Assembly: GCA_030770535.1 (NCBI GenBank)
Contig: JASVEC010000029.1
Coordinates: forward strand, 648,370-712,369
DNA from: Batkoa obscura
Taxonomy: Eukaryota > Entomophthoromycota > Entomophthoromycetes > Entomophthorales > Batkoaceae
Direction of reading: 5' to 3'
DNA: 64,000 nt
Shown here: piece after piece, positions 46,468 to 57,527 of the stretch
How the letters are laid out: every line of letters begins with the position of its first letter
Numbering within the stretch: position 1 is the stretch's first letter
Notes under the pieces: model-generated
What the model saw: only the letters and a program-made list of their open reading frames with translations
Told to the model about the DNA's origin: nothing
Database searches by the model: none
Program-made: the position numbers and the translations under genes

Positions 46468-48265
46468 ATGGATGATACTAAAGAAGAAATTAAAATACAC
46501 AAGTTGATAAGAACTACATTTTCCAAATTTACACGTTGTGATCATTGTGATAAATTTTTATGGGGTTTAGTGAAACAAGGTTTGACGTGCCAAAAATGTG
46601 GCTTTGTATGTCATCCAACCTGTCTTAAAGAAGTAGAAAAGCTTCCATGTAAAGAAGTGGAAATAGACTCGAATAAAATAGAAGAAATACTAACTCCTGT
46701 TTCTTCTCCAAGGTTAAATAAAGAAGAGAATATAATAAAAGAGAATTTGATCCATCAGTTTGTTAATGGAAACCCTAAAGGAGGGGTTGCTCCGGCCTTA
46801 CCAGATAAAGTTGTAGTTACCGCTGAGATTAATGACAGCATGGAGTCTGAGATTTCTAAAAACGACTCTTTAAACGGAACTATAAATAGCGATGATATTT
46901 CTTTGGATGACAATTTAGGAACAAGTGATACAAAATCTCCTTCTAACACAGGATACAATAAAAATATATCACAAAGCCTAAGACGCTATGCTAGTAGTGA
47001 TTTCAGTAGTTCTTCTTTAACGAAAGACAATGACGTTAAACCAACTCTGGATACTATTTTCAAAGATGTTATTCAACAGGCAGCTAATCATAAAAAACAG
47101 CTTCGAAATGTCAGAGAGCAGCCAAAATTGGGATTATTAACTACAACTCCCCAGAATTTTACTAAATTTATAACACGCATAACTCCAATGCGTTTAGGCT
47201 ATGAACAACTATTATCTTTAATCACTTGGGAATATCCTTATAAAACTTGGATTTTTTTATCAGCTTATTGCCTATTCTGTTATAGGCCTTTATGGATTTT
47301 ATTATTGCCACATCTGGGGTTTTGGTATTATTTAGGTAACAGTTATATAAAAGCTTACAGAAAAGAAGAAAACAAAATACTGTTGGAGGAAGTAAATCAA
47401 GGGGATAAAGATAAAGCATCTCCTACCATGATTTATGCACAAAATATGCAGTTCGTACAAAATTTAATGGGTACATATACAGAGTTATATTCTTATTTTA
47501 CCGATAATTGGGAGGTAATCGAACAAAAGTTGAATAGTCCAAATGCTGTTTTATTTACTGGAATAGGACTACCATTATCTTTTTTAATTGTTTATCTTAT
47601 ACCTTTAAATTATATTTTTATGATGGCTGGATGTGTTGTATTACTATCCAATAATCCGTTGATGTTGGCAATATTTGTTACACTATCACCATTATTAGTA
47701 GATGAACTTTCAACCCATTTAGGTAGAGCATCGAAAGTATTTTCAGCCTCTGGTTTAGGATCTCCAGATATCAAAACAGGAATAAGACCAAGAATAAAAG
47801 AAGTATTTGAAAATCAAAGGTAGTTTTTAATATGTTTGTTATTACGTATGAATATAGTTTGGTATTAATTTCTATTAATCTAGATGGTGGGCTATTTTAG
47901 GATGGAAAGATCAATTACTTGCAACAGAGCGCCCTTTATGGAGTAATTTTAAAGGAGATGAAGAGTATTCGGCAATTTATAATCAAAGTGCTGACCAAGA
48001 TTTTCAATGGGCTACTGAAGGTTGGCAAATAGATACTGCGTGGTGTAAACCAATACAACCTGATAAAGATGGATGGATATATTATAATAATTTATGGGAA
48101 GGGCCAAGTAATTCTCCTCGGATTGATTCTTTTACACGAAGAAGATTATGGTGCAGAAAAATGATGCCTTTAACTAAAGAAAAAGTCCCAACCCCTGCAG
48201 AAATCGCATCAACTATTCCAGCCAAAAAGAAAACTTTCAGAAGGCTCTCAAATCTACTCCATTAG
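46468..48265 (+). CDS. PEX30: C1 + Pex24 + DysF membrane protein (Pex30-like)
   Basis: Two exons (46468-47819 and 47884-48265) give 577 residues. A C1 zinc finger occupies residues 11-62 with H-x12-C-x2-C-x13-C-x2-C-x4-H-x2-C spacing, seen in HKLIRTTFSKFTRC and CDHC...CQKCGFVCHPTC. A low-complexity Ser/Asn linker follows. The Pex24 region starts at about residue 230 with hydrophobic hairpins (TWIFLSAYCLFCYRPLWILL and the pair near residue 370). The C-terminus has DysFN (VFENQRWWAILGWKDQLL, ERPLWSN) and DysFC (DKDGWIYYNNLWEGP, SFTRRRLWCRKM). Pex30-type proteins shape ER subdomains that form peroxisomes and lipid droplets. The added C1 domain could sense diacylglycerol there (inference). Confidence 0.88.
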
Positions 48266-48635
48266 TTATAGTATTATACATATTAGATTTGATTTTTACT
48301 ATTTATTTTAATCAAATTAAACTTTATCAAGTGTATACTATCAATTTTATTACTTTATTTTATTATAATTTTAATGGTTATCGTTTACATAAAATTGATA
48401 ATTAATAAGGATATTTTATATATACTTTTTTTTATTTATTAAAAATGCTTGAATATATTAAAACTATAGATGTTTTAATGTTTTTTTTGTGGTTACATTC
48501 TTATTGCTCATTTTTGAAACCCATGATTGAAGCTTCTTTTTTCATTTCCCTTACAATATTTCTAGTCAATTTACTTTCATACTTAAATCCATCTACATTT
48601 TGTCTAAGTGATGGATCCTATTTAACAATAATTAA

Positions 48636-51232
48636 TCAATACTCTATTTTATATAGATAATTAAAACCTACAATCCCTTCAAAAATTTTAGACATCATTT
48701 CATTTGAAGCAGAAGCAAGCTCTGATAAATCCTTTGTCGCTTCAATTGCTCTATGGTTAATAATGTCTACCATGGAATATAGTTTTTCTCTTTCTAAATC
48801 TTTAGTGACGGCTGCACTTGTTAAAGTGGAACTTTCGGGCTTTTTGTAACTATCTCTAAGGGCATATGCATTTTGGAATGAACGCTCGCCTTCAAGTAGG
48901 ATAGTTTCTATCTCCTTTTGTTCTTTTTCCATGTAGTCTAAATAATTAATGATGGTATTCTGACTATTTTCTAACTGTTCAAGTGTTTTATAAATTCTAT
49001 TTATCTAAATAAAATAGTTTGTATTTTAAGTAATATATTTAAATGATATAATTACCTTTCCACCATCAAGTTTAACTTTATTATCAATTTCAAATAACTC
49101 TGCACTTTTTGTATTATAATGGGATTGAAGCTGTTGTAATCTTTTTAATTGTTCAGTCATAAATTCTCCAACAGTTTGATTTGGATTCAAATCATATTCT
49201 TTAACTACATGTTCATTTTTTTTATCATTTGAAGCATTGGCTTGTACACTAAAACAAACAAATAAATAATCGAATATTATACTAATTTTAAATTGTTACT
49301 TTGTTGAAGATCCAAGTGCATTGACTGTCGAGCTACTTACAGGTACTCCTGAAGTAGAAGTGGGCTCGCTTACTTTTGCTCCAAGTACATTCGTAGTACT
49401 ATTTAAACTATTAGTTAGTTACTTTATGATAAATATTGATAGTACCTTATTGTGGGTTGAGTTGATATAGGTGTTTGAGCCGAAAATTGATTTTCAGAGA
49501 CGGAAGACCTAGTTGTTATATTTGTTAAGATGTTCAAGTTAACTGGTATAATTACCTTTTTTCCCCAAATAAATTACTTGTTAGTGCTTGAGTTGTCACT
49601 GATCCAGCCGAAGTCCTTAAAGCTTATTAGATCAAGTAACAATATTATAGTTAAATTTACCTAGCATTGAGTGATGAAGAGGTTGGCGCTTGAGTAGAAG
49701 GTGCAGTAGCTTGACTTCCAAATATATTATTTGTGGTTTTTGGTTGGCTATTTGTCTGAGAGTCAAATAAGTTCGATGCTTGTTTATCTGTAGTGTTTGT
49801 GTTATTTGTAGCTTGACTTCCTAATAAAGTTGTTGAGGCTGTGGTTGAAGGAAATTGAAAACTCGAAGTTTTATTATCTGCTGCATTTGTAGAATTAATT
49901 TGGCTCCCTTGTACACTCGTTGTGGGCATAGATTGACCGTTAGCTTTACTTTGTGAAGGGCTGTTTTGGGCTCCAAATAAATTCAAAGCTGGGGTACTAG
50001 CAGCTGATTGACCTCCAAATAAATTTAGAGAGGGGGCAGTACTGGTTGCTGATTGCTTTGCAAATACGTTTGTAGAAGGAGCAGTAGTAGTAGTTGATTG
50101 GTCTCCAAATAAATTAGAAGAAGGAGCAGTGCTAGCAGCTGGCTGCTTTGCGAACAAATTAGAAGAAGGAGAAGCGCTACCAGTTGCTTGATTACTAAAT
50201 AAATTTGCTGAAGGAGTAGTGCTAGTAACTGGCTGCTTTGCGAACAAATTAGAAGAAGGAGAAGCGCTACCAGTTGCTTGATTACCAAATAAATTTGCTG
50301 AAGGAGTAGTAGTGGTTGAGTGATTTTTGGTTACATTTAATGTGTTGCTAGGTTGTTTTTCTGCCTCATTTGGTTCTGATTTACCTTGAGTATTGAACAA
50401 GCCTGTATTAGAAGCACTATTATTCCCAAAAGGAAATGAATTAACAGAGTTACTTTGATTACCTAAGAGTCCAGGTGAGCTGGTTGAAGAGGTATTTTGT
50501 GTCCCAAACATGTTTTTTACATTTGAATTATTTGCAGTTTGATTTTCGAATACATTCTTTCCAAATATATTGCTTGGCTGGTTAGAAAACGAATTTGACC
50601 CAGAGCTCTTAGAGCCCCATTGATCGCCGAATGAGACTTCCTTGGAAGGAGTAGATGCCTCTTGCTTGGATGATAAATCTGGTATAGTTGTAGTAGATTG
50701 AGCACCAAAAGCTAGAGTAGGCTTTGCCTGGCTACCGAAGGTATTTGTTGTAGAAGTACTGACATTAGATAGAGAACCGAACAAGTTATTTTTTGATATA
50801 TCATTACTTTTACTTGCATTCGATTGGTCTCCAGATGCGCTTAAGAAACTACTTTTTTCACCAAATGGGCTTTTTGCTGACATAGATCCAAAGCTAAATT
50901 GAGTATTTTTTGAAGCTTCATTTGTAGAATTAGATGTATGTTTTTCAGATAAATTTGACGATGAAGGGTTAAGTGACTGAAAAGCAAAACCATTAGTTGT
51001 AGATTTACTTCCAAACATAGGTGTAGTAGATTGAGCTTGAGTGTCTAAAGGCTTGGCCAAGTTTGTTAAATTAGTGTTAAATCCAAACAATGATTTGTTC
51101 TCTACTCTAGAAGTTGGCTGATTTTCAGAATCTTTTTTAGCATCTGATTTTAAGTCAAAGGGATTACTAAAAAATGTTAATAAATTCATAATTAAAATAT
51201 AAGGATCATTACTTATTAGATTGTCCAGTCAT
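48636..51232 (-). CDS. NSP1: FG nucleoporin Nup62/Nsp1
   Basis: Seven minus-strand exons. Exon 1 ends after MTGQSN and exon 2 (to 49657) carries most of the FG region; five shorter exons follow down to the TGA at 48636-48638. Some twenty LFG, FG or NLF repeats are spaced by Ser/Thr/Asn/Gln linkers, with near-identical units (NLFGNQATGSASPSS, NLFAKQPAAS) at about 50030-50300. The C-terminus is coiled coil: NQTVGEFMTEQLKRLQQLQ, INRIYKTLEQLENSQNTI and DYMEKEQKEIETILLEGE, the Nsp1_C signature. It forms the central-channel trimer with Nup57/58 and Nup49/54. One intron uses a TTAAG acceptor. Confidence 0.9.
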
Positions 51233-51907
51233 GTTTTCGTACTTGATAAAATTAACTATATTCAATTACACTTTATAAAGTTTAGGCGTCTATAAATTTT
51301 TTTTTCAATAGTCAAATTTGAATCCACTTTAATATTATCAAAGATAAAAATGTGTAACAATTTTGCATTGACTCAGTAAAATAATTGCAAAAAATCAGTG
51401 TAATTAACGCAGTAGAATGCTGCAAAATTATTTCACTAAATTAAAAATAAATCAGCAATAGTATATTGGGTGTTTTTTGGTTTCATCACTTCTTCCATTT
51501 TTTAGCGCTATTAAGAAGAAAAATTATTAGTGAAATTCTTAAACAAAAAAATATATTCTCATTTCTAGTATTTAGAAAATTTAAAATAGATAAAAGTATG
51601 TCTTTTTTAGATATCTTATTTAAGAAATATATTTCGCATTTAAAACGAGGATTAAATTGTAATTTACTATTGTAAATATGCTATTATATATATTTTACAT
51701 TTTATTCTTAATAACAAGCTTGCTTAAATCTTAACTTAGTTTTATGTTCTACCATTTCTTATGTTAACAAATTTTATCATCTCCAATAAATTAAAGTGAG
51801 CTTTTTGCTAATTGGTTTATGCGATTCAGTTATACTTGAATCAATACATTATAAATTAAATAAAGGAGAGGAGTTAACACTTTTTTAATTATTGAAAATA
51901 CTTTAAA
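51233..51907. other. Divergent intergenic region with a MITE
   Basis: Promoter region of NSP1 (left) and of the Sel1 gene (right), with MITE copy 4 at 51463-51562. Nothing else recognised. Confidence 0.5.
51463..51562 (-). mobile_element. MITE copy 4
   Basis: Reverse orientation: TATTGGGTGTTTTTTGGTTTC at the left (one base trimmed here in reading) and ATTCTTAAACAAAAAAATAT at the right, with TTTTAGCGCTA in the centre. The right end has diverged (TATTCTCA). Confidence 0.7.
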
Positions 51908-52739
51908 ATGGATTTATTAAAAAGTGCCTTTGGCTTAAAGAGAACTAAAACAACGTCAAGTAGAATGTCTTTGGCAGAAGAAAGTAAAGTGGGATACAGC
52001 CGCGAAACTATAATGGCTAATTCTCAGCCAGATTTACGCTATTTGGTAAATAAATCAAATTTTGATCCAAGTATAATATTTCCACAAGCAACAATCAATA
52101 AATTACCCACTCCGGATGAATGTGTTCATAAAGCATTATTGCTCCATGAAGAGGGCAAACTTGAGGAAGCAACGGAATTATTAAAGATAGCTGCTTCACA
52201 AAATCATCCTCTTGGCCTATTTTTATTAGGCATATCACTTAGACATGGTTGGGTAATTGTTTTTTTGTACATACATTAGTTGGAAATACTTTAAGTTATA
52301 TGTATATACTTCAAAATAAATTTAATAATTTATTATTTCATAGGGATGTGAAGTCGATACTTTATTAGCATTTCAATGTTTACAACATTCCGCCGAATCC
52401 GCGATAATTGATTTAAATACAATAAAAAATTCAGATTGTTCAGTTGCAAAGCATGAATTAACTATAGCTATACATGAGCTAGGTATATGTTTTAGCCATG
52501 GTTGGGGAGTATCTAGGAATAAAGAAACTGCTGCTTATTATTTTGAAATAGCTGCCAAGTTAGGGGATCCAGATTCGCAAAACGAATTAGGGCATTGCTA
52601 TTTAAATGGTATTGGAGTAAAAAAGGATAAAAACAAAGCAGCATATTATTTTAGATTGGCACATGATCAAGGAGTTGGTTTGGTTGGAAATTCATGGATA
52701 TTTAAAGATAAATATAACAATACTAATATTAATAATTAA
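51908..52739 (+). CDS. Sel1-repeat protein
   Basis: Two exons (51908-52252 and 52344-52739, 91-nt intron) give 246 residues. The N-terminal 60 residues are basic and Ser/Thr-rich. From about residue 68 there are Sel1-like repeats: ECVHKALLLHEEGKLEEATE, AASQNHPLGLFLLGISLRHGWG, IAIHELGICFSHGWGVSRNK and NELGHCYLNGIGVKKDKNKA (quoted in part). Sel1 repeats are superhelical protein-binding scaffolds. The architecture resembles fungal Dsf2/Skt5-type activators, but it is short and the partner is unknown. Confidence 0.8.
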
Positions 52740-52839
52740 TCTATTTTTATACATCAAATTTAATAATGTAAAGGAAGCACTTATGTTAAACAAAGAAAGA
52801 CAGAAAATGTAGAAGAAAAGGAGGGAAAGTGGCTATTTT

Positions 52840-53455
52840 TTATTTTTTATTATTTTCTAATAAAGGTTCACTATAAGTTTCATATGCTATTAGTTTATAA
52901 GCTATTCCATCTATTTCATAGGTATATGTCTTTTTTAAAAACCCTTCACTTTTATAAAGAAAAAACCCTTTCTGTTTTATTTCGATTCCTCCTTCATTGA
53001 TTCGAATACCTGAGTTATGATCCTTTTTTAACCTCTTAAAATCATCTTCGTCATCTGGGTGAAGTATTGAATTGTTTATGCCATAACGGGGGTATCTACG
53101 TAGCAGTTCATAATAAAGTAAAAAAGGGGCAACTACTTTTGAAGGTGTCCAACACTTGCCATCTGTCCACCTTATTATACCATCTTTGCTTTTAATATGG
53201 ACAAAAACATGCCCAGGTTCAATGTTTTGCTTTTGACTTTCTGTTAAACGGTCTCTTATAATCTTTAGTTGACCATGATGGCATTTTTCTAAAAAAAATA
53301 AATAAAAGTAATAAAAATCATTAAAAGTCCCACCTATGATTTCTTTAGCATCGTTTTCATCTTTTATAATACCTATTTTTTATTAATTTTGATTAAAGTA
53401 ACTAAATTGTTTTACCATAGTACGTATAAGAACAGTTGCTATAGTTCTGATACAT
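52840..53455 (-). CDS. WOPR-domain (Gti1/Pac2/Wor1-type) regulator, compact
   Basis: Three minus-strand exons (53416-53455, 53334-53372, 52840-53288; introns 43 and 45 nt) join in frame to 175 residues. Box 1 is split by the introns: TYYGIIKDENDAKEIIEKC, then IIRDRLTESQ, VFVHIKSKDGIIRWTDGKCW and TPSKVVAPFLLYYELL. Box 2 is represented by GFLKKTYTYEIDGIAYKLIAYE. Gti1/Pac2/Wor1/Ryp1 proteins bind DNA and control morphological switching and nutrient responses in fungi. Known members are usually far longer, with large low-complexity tails; this one is almost only the WOPR fold. Box 2 has diverged from the usual LVSYY ending, so activity is uncertain. Confidence 0.82.
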
Positions 53456-53862
53456 TTTAAAAAAATTAAAATTAAAATAAAATCAATATTGTATTTATAG
53501 TATGTAGAAGCAATATATGATTACTGTATAAATTAATATTAAAACCAATACTAATACTAATACTAATTTTTTGATAGATTGATGATAGAAGTTTTAATAC
53601 AATAAAATTAAAATGATTATAACTATAATGTATGTATTTTTCACCTTTATTAGCAATAAACCCAAGCTTAATCAATATATTTTAATTGAGTGTTTGTTAT
53701 TTCTAATAACTATTATTGATATTTTAATCTAAAGTTTATTCATTAAAGTTTATTTAATTTTAATTTTATTGAAATAATTAGATGATTCAATCACTATATA
53801 TTTATTTTATAATAACGTTTTTGATTTTTAATATTAGCTAATACACTATAAAAATTGTAGTA

Positions 53863-53962
53863 TATAGGGATGTATTTTTTTGTTCAAGAATTACTAATAA
53901 TTTTTTCGCTCAAATAGCGCTTAAAAAATGTAGTGATAAAACCAAAAAAACATCCTCATATC
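53863..53962 (+). mobile_element. MITE copy 5
   Basis: TATAGGGATGTATTTTTTTG at the left and CAAAAAAACATCCTCATA at the right, with TA at each edge and AATAGCGCTTAAAAAATG in the middle. Confidence 0.85.
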
Positions 53963-54163
53963 CTATATCCTACCTTAAATATAGAAGCTTTTTATAAGCA
54001 ATCTTTGGTGCTTTGGTTAAACAAGTAAGTTATTGGTTGCAACAGCACTTATTTTTATGACAAAAAGCAAAAATTACTTTGAAGTAAAAAAAATTCAGTA
54101 TTGTAATTCTGTACCTTTGCCATCAATTCTCATCAAAAAACTGATTATTCGTGAAAAATCCTA

Positions 54164-54271
54164 TATATAGGGATGTATTTTTTTGTTTAAGAATTTTACT
54201 AACAGTTATTCTACGCAAATAGCGCTTGAAAAATGGAAAAAGTGATGAAATAAAAAAAAACATCCCTATAT
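54164..54271 (+). mobile_element. MITE copy 6, best preserved
   Basis: TATAGGGATGTATTTTTTTG at the left and AAAAAAAAACATCCCTATA at the right are near-perfect complements of about 18 bp. Central AATAGCGCTTGAAAAATGG. Because its termini match best, it is probably the youngest copy here. Confidence 0.88.
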
Positions 54272-54688
54272 ACTTATAAAACTGTCGTAAATTTCACAAG
54301 TACATAATAATAAATCGCTTATTCTGATAAACAATATTTTATTAAAGACAATGAAACATCTTTATGTTTTAAAACCATAATTACATTAAACATCTATTTT
54401 ATTATCTAGATATTTGTATCTCAAAATAGTTGGAGAACATTTAATTTGATGCTTATCTGGCGGACGAATTTAGATAATAAATATTCTACCACTACTGATT
54501 TAAAGGACAATAAGTTAAATTAAGCTGAGGACAGTTTTAAGGTATCTATATTACATATTAATTAATTAAATATATTTGATATCATAATATCGTACAAAGA
54601 GGTTTTGAAATGTCAAATGAAACAAAGATATATATAAATATAAAATTTAATTAAATTAATGAACAAACGCTAATTGCTACACAGTATA

Positions 54689-55354
54689 TTACGATTGAGC
54701 AAATAAACTTAATGCTAATGCAATAAAGTATGGAGCACTGCTCTTACTTAAAGCTAAAGCGGAAGAGGAACTCGTTTTCTTTTGTGTGGAGCTTGATTCT
54801 GTTTCATATTCCGAAGTTGTAGTTTCACTGGTTGAAGTTTCGCTAGTTGAAGTTTCGCTAGTTGAAGTTTCGCTAGCTTTTGTTGAACTTTCTACTTTAC
54901 TTGAGCTCTCACTTGAGCTAATTACTTTATAAGTGTTACTAGATGGTTCCTGAGAAACAGTTGGAGATGTCTTAGGTGGCTCTTGAGAAACAGTTGGAGA
55001 TGTCTTAGGTGGCTCTTGAGAAACAGTTGGAGATGTCTTAGGTGGTTCTTGAGAAACAGTTGGAGGTGTCTTAGGTGGTTCTTGAGAAACAGTTGGAGAT
55101 GTCTTAGGTGGTTCTTGAGAAACAGTTGGAGATGTCTTAGGTGGTTCTTGTGAGACAGTTGGAGAACTATAAGTTTGGGTATTAGGTGGAATAGCAGTGT
55201 AAACTGGTGACATAGTTGTGTACACTATTTCTTTTGTAGTTGATTTCTTTTTGCAGCGTGCTTTAGATGATGAACTAATTACATATTCTGAATAAGCTGA
55301 ACCTGCTAAAGCGCAAAGCACCAAAACTTTGAGTGAGAAGTCTCTAATATACAT
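54689..55354 (-). CDS. GPI-type surface protein with 11-residue tandem repeats
   Basis: Single exon, 221 residues. Signal peptide about residues 1-22 (LKVLVLCALAGSAYS). Seven copies of an 11-residue PTVSQEPPKTS unit (residues 65-141) are followed by a Ser/Thr stretch with repeated ETSTS units. A hydrophobic tail (SSAPYFIALALSLFAQS) fits a GPI-anchor signal. Pro/Thr/Ser repeats of this type are usually heavily O-mannosylated cell-wall stalks. The dibasic cluster KARCKKKS near residue 32 is a possible processing site. Repeat number is likely to vary between strains. Confidence 0.82.
   Translation of the reverse strand: MYIRDFSLKVLVLCALAGSAYSEYVISSSSKARCKKKSTTKEIVYTTMSPVYTAIPPNTQTYSSPTVSQEPPKTSPTVSQEPPKTSPTVSQEPPKTPPTVSQEPPKTSPTVSQEPPKTSPTVSQEPPKTSPTVSQEPSSNTYKVISSSESSSKVESSTKASETSTSETSTSETSTSETTTSEYETESSSTQKKTSSSSALALSKSSAPYFIALALSLFAQS
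54932..55162. repeat. 33-bp coding tandem repeat, about seven copies
   Basis: Tandem 33-bp units in frame within the surface-protein gene, encoding PTVSQEPPKTS with one Ser-to-Pro change. Units are nearly identical at DNA level, which implies recent expansion or homogenisation. Confidence 0.9.
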
Positions 55355-56489
55355 ATTACTTAGATAAAAGAAAAAGAAAACAAACTATATTTATTTATCA
55401 CTACTAGTTTAAAGAACATTTATTTAATGGTATCTATTAATAGAAAATTTATGTATATTACTTCAATTATTGCTAATTATTTTTAGAAGCGTCTTAAACC
55501 ACCAAATTAAATCAATTGGTGAGTTTTGTAATTAATTATTCATTTTAAAGGATACTGGTAAATATATTCATAGTAGTATGGCCATACTCCATCCAATTGG
55601 ATCAAGGGATTATATTCTTATAATAGTTAAAACTAAAATAATGAATTTGACAAAATAATATAAATAGGTGTATTAAAAGCATTAATTCTATTTTGCGAAA
55701 TAACATTAAGCAAAATAGCTAAAGAAATGTAACTACATAGATAGGTATTAAATAATATAATAAGGTATGCCTTTCATTAACAAATGTAATTAAGACTTTG
55801 ACTTTTTTATATTATCGTTGATCAAATAATTAACATAAATCCGTAACTTAAGGACTATAATTACATTATGTAGTAAAATTTCTTGAACAGATAAGTTGAT
55901 TTTTCAAATACTGTGAAAACTAATGATGATATTAAGCTACGATGTATAATATAGCTTTAAATACATAGTTAAAATATACAATAATAGTATAATATAATGG
56001 TTTGTAATAGTATATAGCTAGAGTTATGAATCAATTTCATTAAGAATAAATAATCAAACAATTTTCATTTAAATAGTATTTATAGAAAAAGCTCTATTAT
56101 ACTAATATTACACTCTTATATTAGGAAATGGCCTTAATATGTTTAATTAACTCAAAAGCAGTTTTAAATAAAGTTTTTAACCCAAAATACTGCTTTTAAA
56201 ATGTGAATTTAACCTATATTAATGCCTTAATATTTGACTAGATTAATATGTTATACTTTTATCATACAGATAGCTTATATTTATAAAATACTATAATTAT
56301 GTAATATACAATTCAAAAGTGCTTTGACGTATTGACACTTGTGTTTTAAGTTAGCACAATATGGAACTTTTATTTGAAATAAAATTAAATAATGTGAACG
56401 AACTTATTAACTAATATTATAGAAAATGGATGGTAGGAGATTAAGAATATAACAACTTTATGGGAGTAAATTAAGGTAAACTTTAAAAT
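55355..56489. other. Intergenic region
   Basis: AT-rich spacer of 1.1 kb, upstream of the repeat surface protein and downstream of the SPRY gene; nothing recognised. Confidence 0.5.
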
Positions 56490-57527
56490 CTAATAACTTG
56501 GTGGCTGAACAGTTCGCGATGAAGGATATCCTAAAGTTCTTGAAGAATTGCCTTCTTCATATGTAATTATTGAGCTATATGACATTTCTTGTTGGATTTG
56601 CCCAGAAGAGATAGGTTGTGGTACTTGCTCAGAATCTTTAGCTAATTCATAGCTTGGAGGAGGAGATACTAGATCATTGGTATCAAATGCATTGCTTGGG
56701 CCAATACCCCAAGCATTTCGGTTGGCCTCTTTGAAAGTGAATTTATGTTGACCAAAATTAGCTTTAACTATACAAGTACCGGTTGAACCTATAACCGGAT
56801 AAAGATCAAAACAATTTTCATCTAGTAAAGAAGCAGTGAACTTAATTGACATTTCCCTTTCTCCGTTTTTGGTAAATATTAGTGTTTGATTCCTAGGAAA
56901 ATAACCACATCCAATAACATCCCCCCTGTCTGTATTTAAGATCTGGATTGTAATGATCAAGTGAACCATTTACATAAAGTTGTCCATCTAAAGAGCAATA
57001 TCCCACGGAATTTAAGCCATAACCTAAAACACATTGTTATAATCTTTCAAATAAATAAATAAATAAAACTAACCTGGCATTACAGAATTAGAAAGCCTTG
57101 TTGAACCGAATCCACAACATAAATTGACATTATTTTCAAGAGCAAAAATCTCAACTTCAAAATAAAAGGAGATAAGACTCGAAGGTAGTGGCTCCGATGT
57201 TTTTACTGAGCAGTTTACAAACCCAGGGAATGCAAGCTCAACCGATTTACGAACAACAATTAACGCATCAGAATCTGCAACAAATTTACAATATGGTTCA
57301 AGTCGGATCCTGTTTCTTCTCCTTTCTCTCCTTGTCCTATTGGTCTCAGATAAAACAATTTCTTGCGCAGCCCTTCCTTTCGAAGCTTTATTGCGATAAT
57401 AAGTTACAATAAAGAAGGTAGCAATTAAAATAAGTATAACTGTAAAAGTAAGACTTATTCCGATTATGACTGCTTTAGCTACAAATTGGTTGTCTGTGCT
57501 ATTGTCTGTATTTGATGAAGTACTCAT
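56490..57527 (-). CDS. SSH4: Ssh4/Ear1-like SPRY ubiquitin-ligase adaptor, apparent frameshift
   Basis: Two minus-strand exons (57074-57527 and 56490-57023). The start is ATG at 57527 (MSTSSNTDN); the open frame upstream is judged untranslated. A single membrane helix spans about residues 20-42 (IIGISLTFTVILILIATFFI). The SPRY domain follows: YFEVEIFALENNVNLCCGFG, GLNSVGYCSLDGQLY, GDVIGCGYFPRNQTLIF, FTKNG. The C-terminus has PY motifs (PPPSYEL and a terminal PPSY) that recruit Rsp5/Nedd4 ligases, as in Ssh4 and Ear1, which sort membrane proteins to the vacuole. Exon 2 changes frame inside a six-G run (56931-56936 as C on the plus strand); five Gs would give an unbroken SPRY domain. Sequencing error or real mutation cannot be separated here. 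Confidence 0.78.

Larger units (their letters stand above)
53456..54688. other. Intergenic region with two MITEs
   Basis: Contains MITE copies 5 and 6 about 200 bp apart, in the same orientation. No gene recognised. Confidence 0.5.

Noticed and set aside
48445-48660. Plus-strand hydrophobic reading frame
   Set aside because: Overlaps the 3' end of NSP1 on the other strand and has no similarity.
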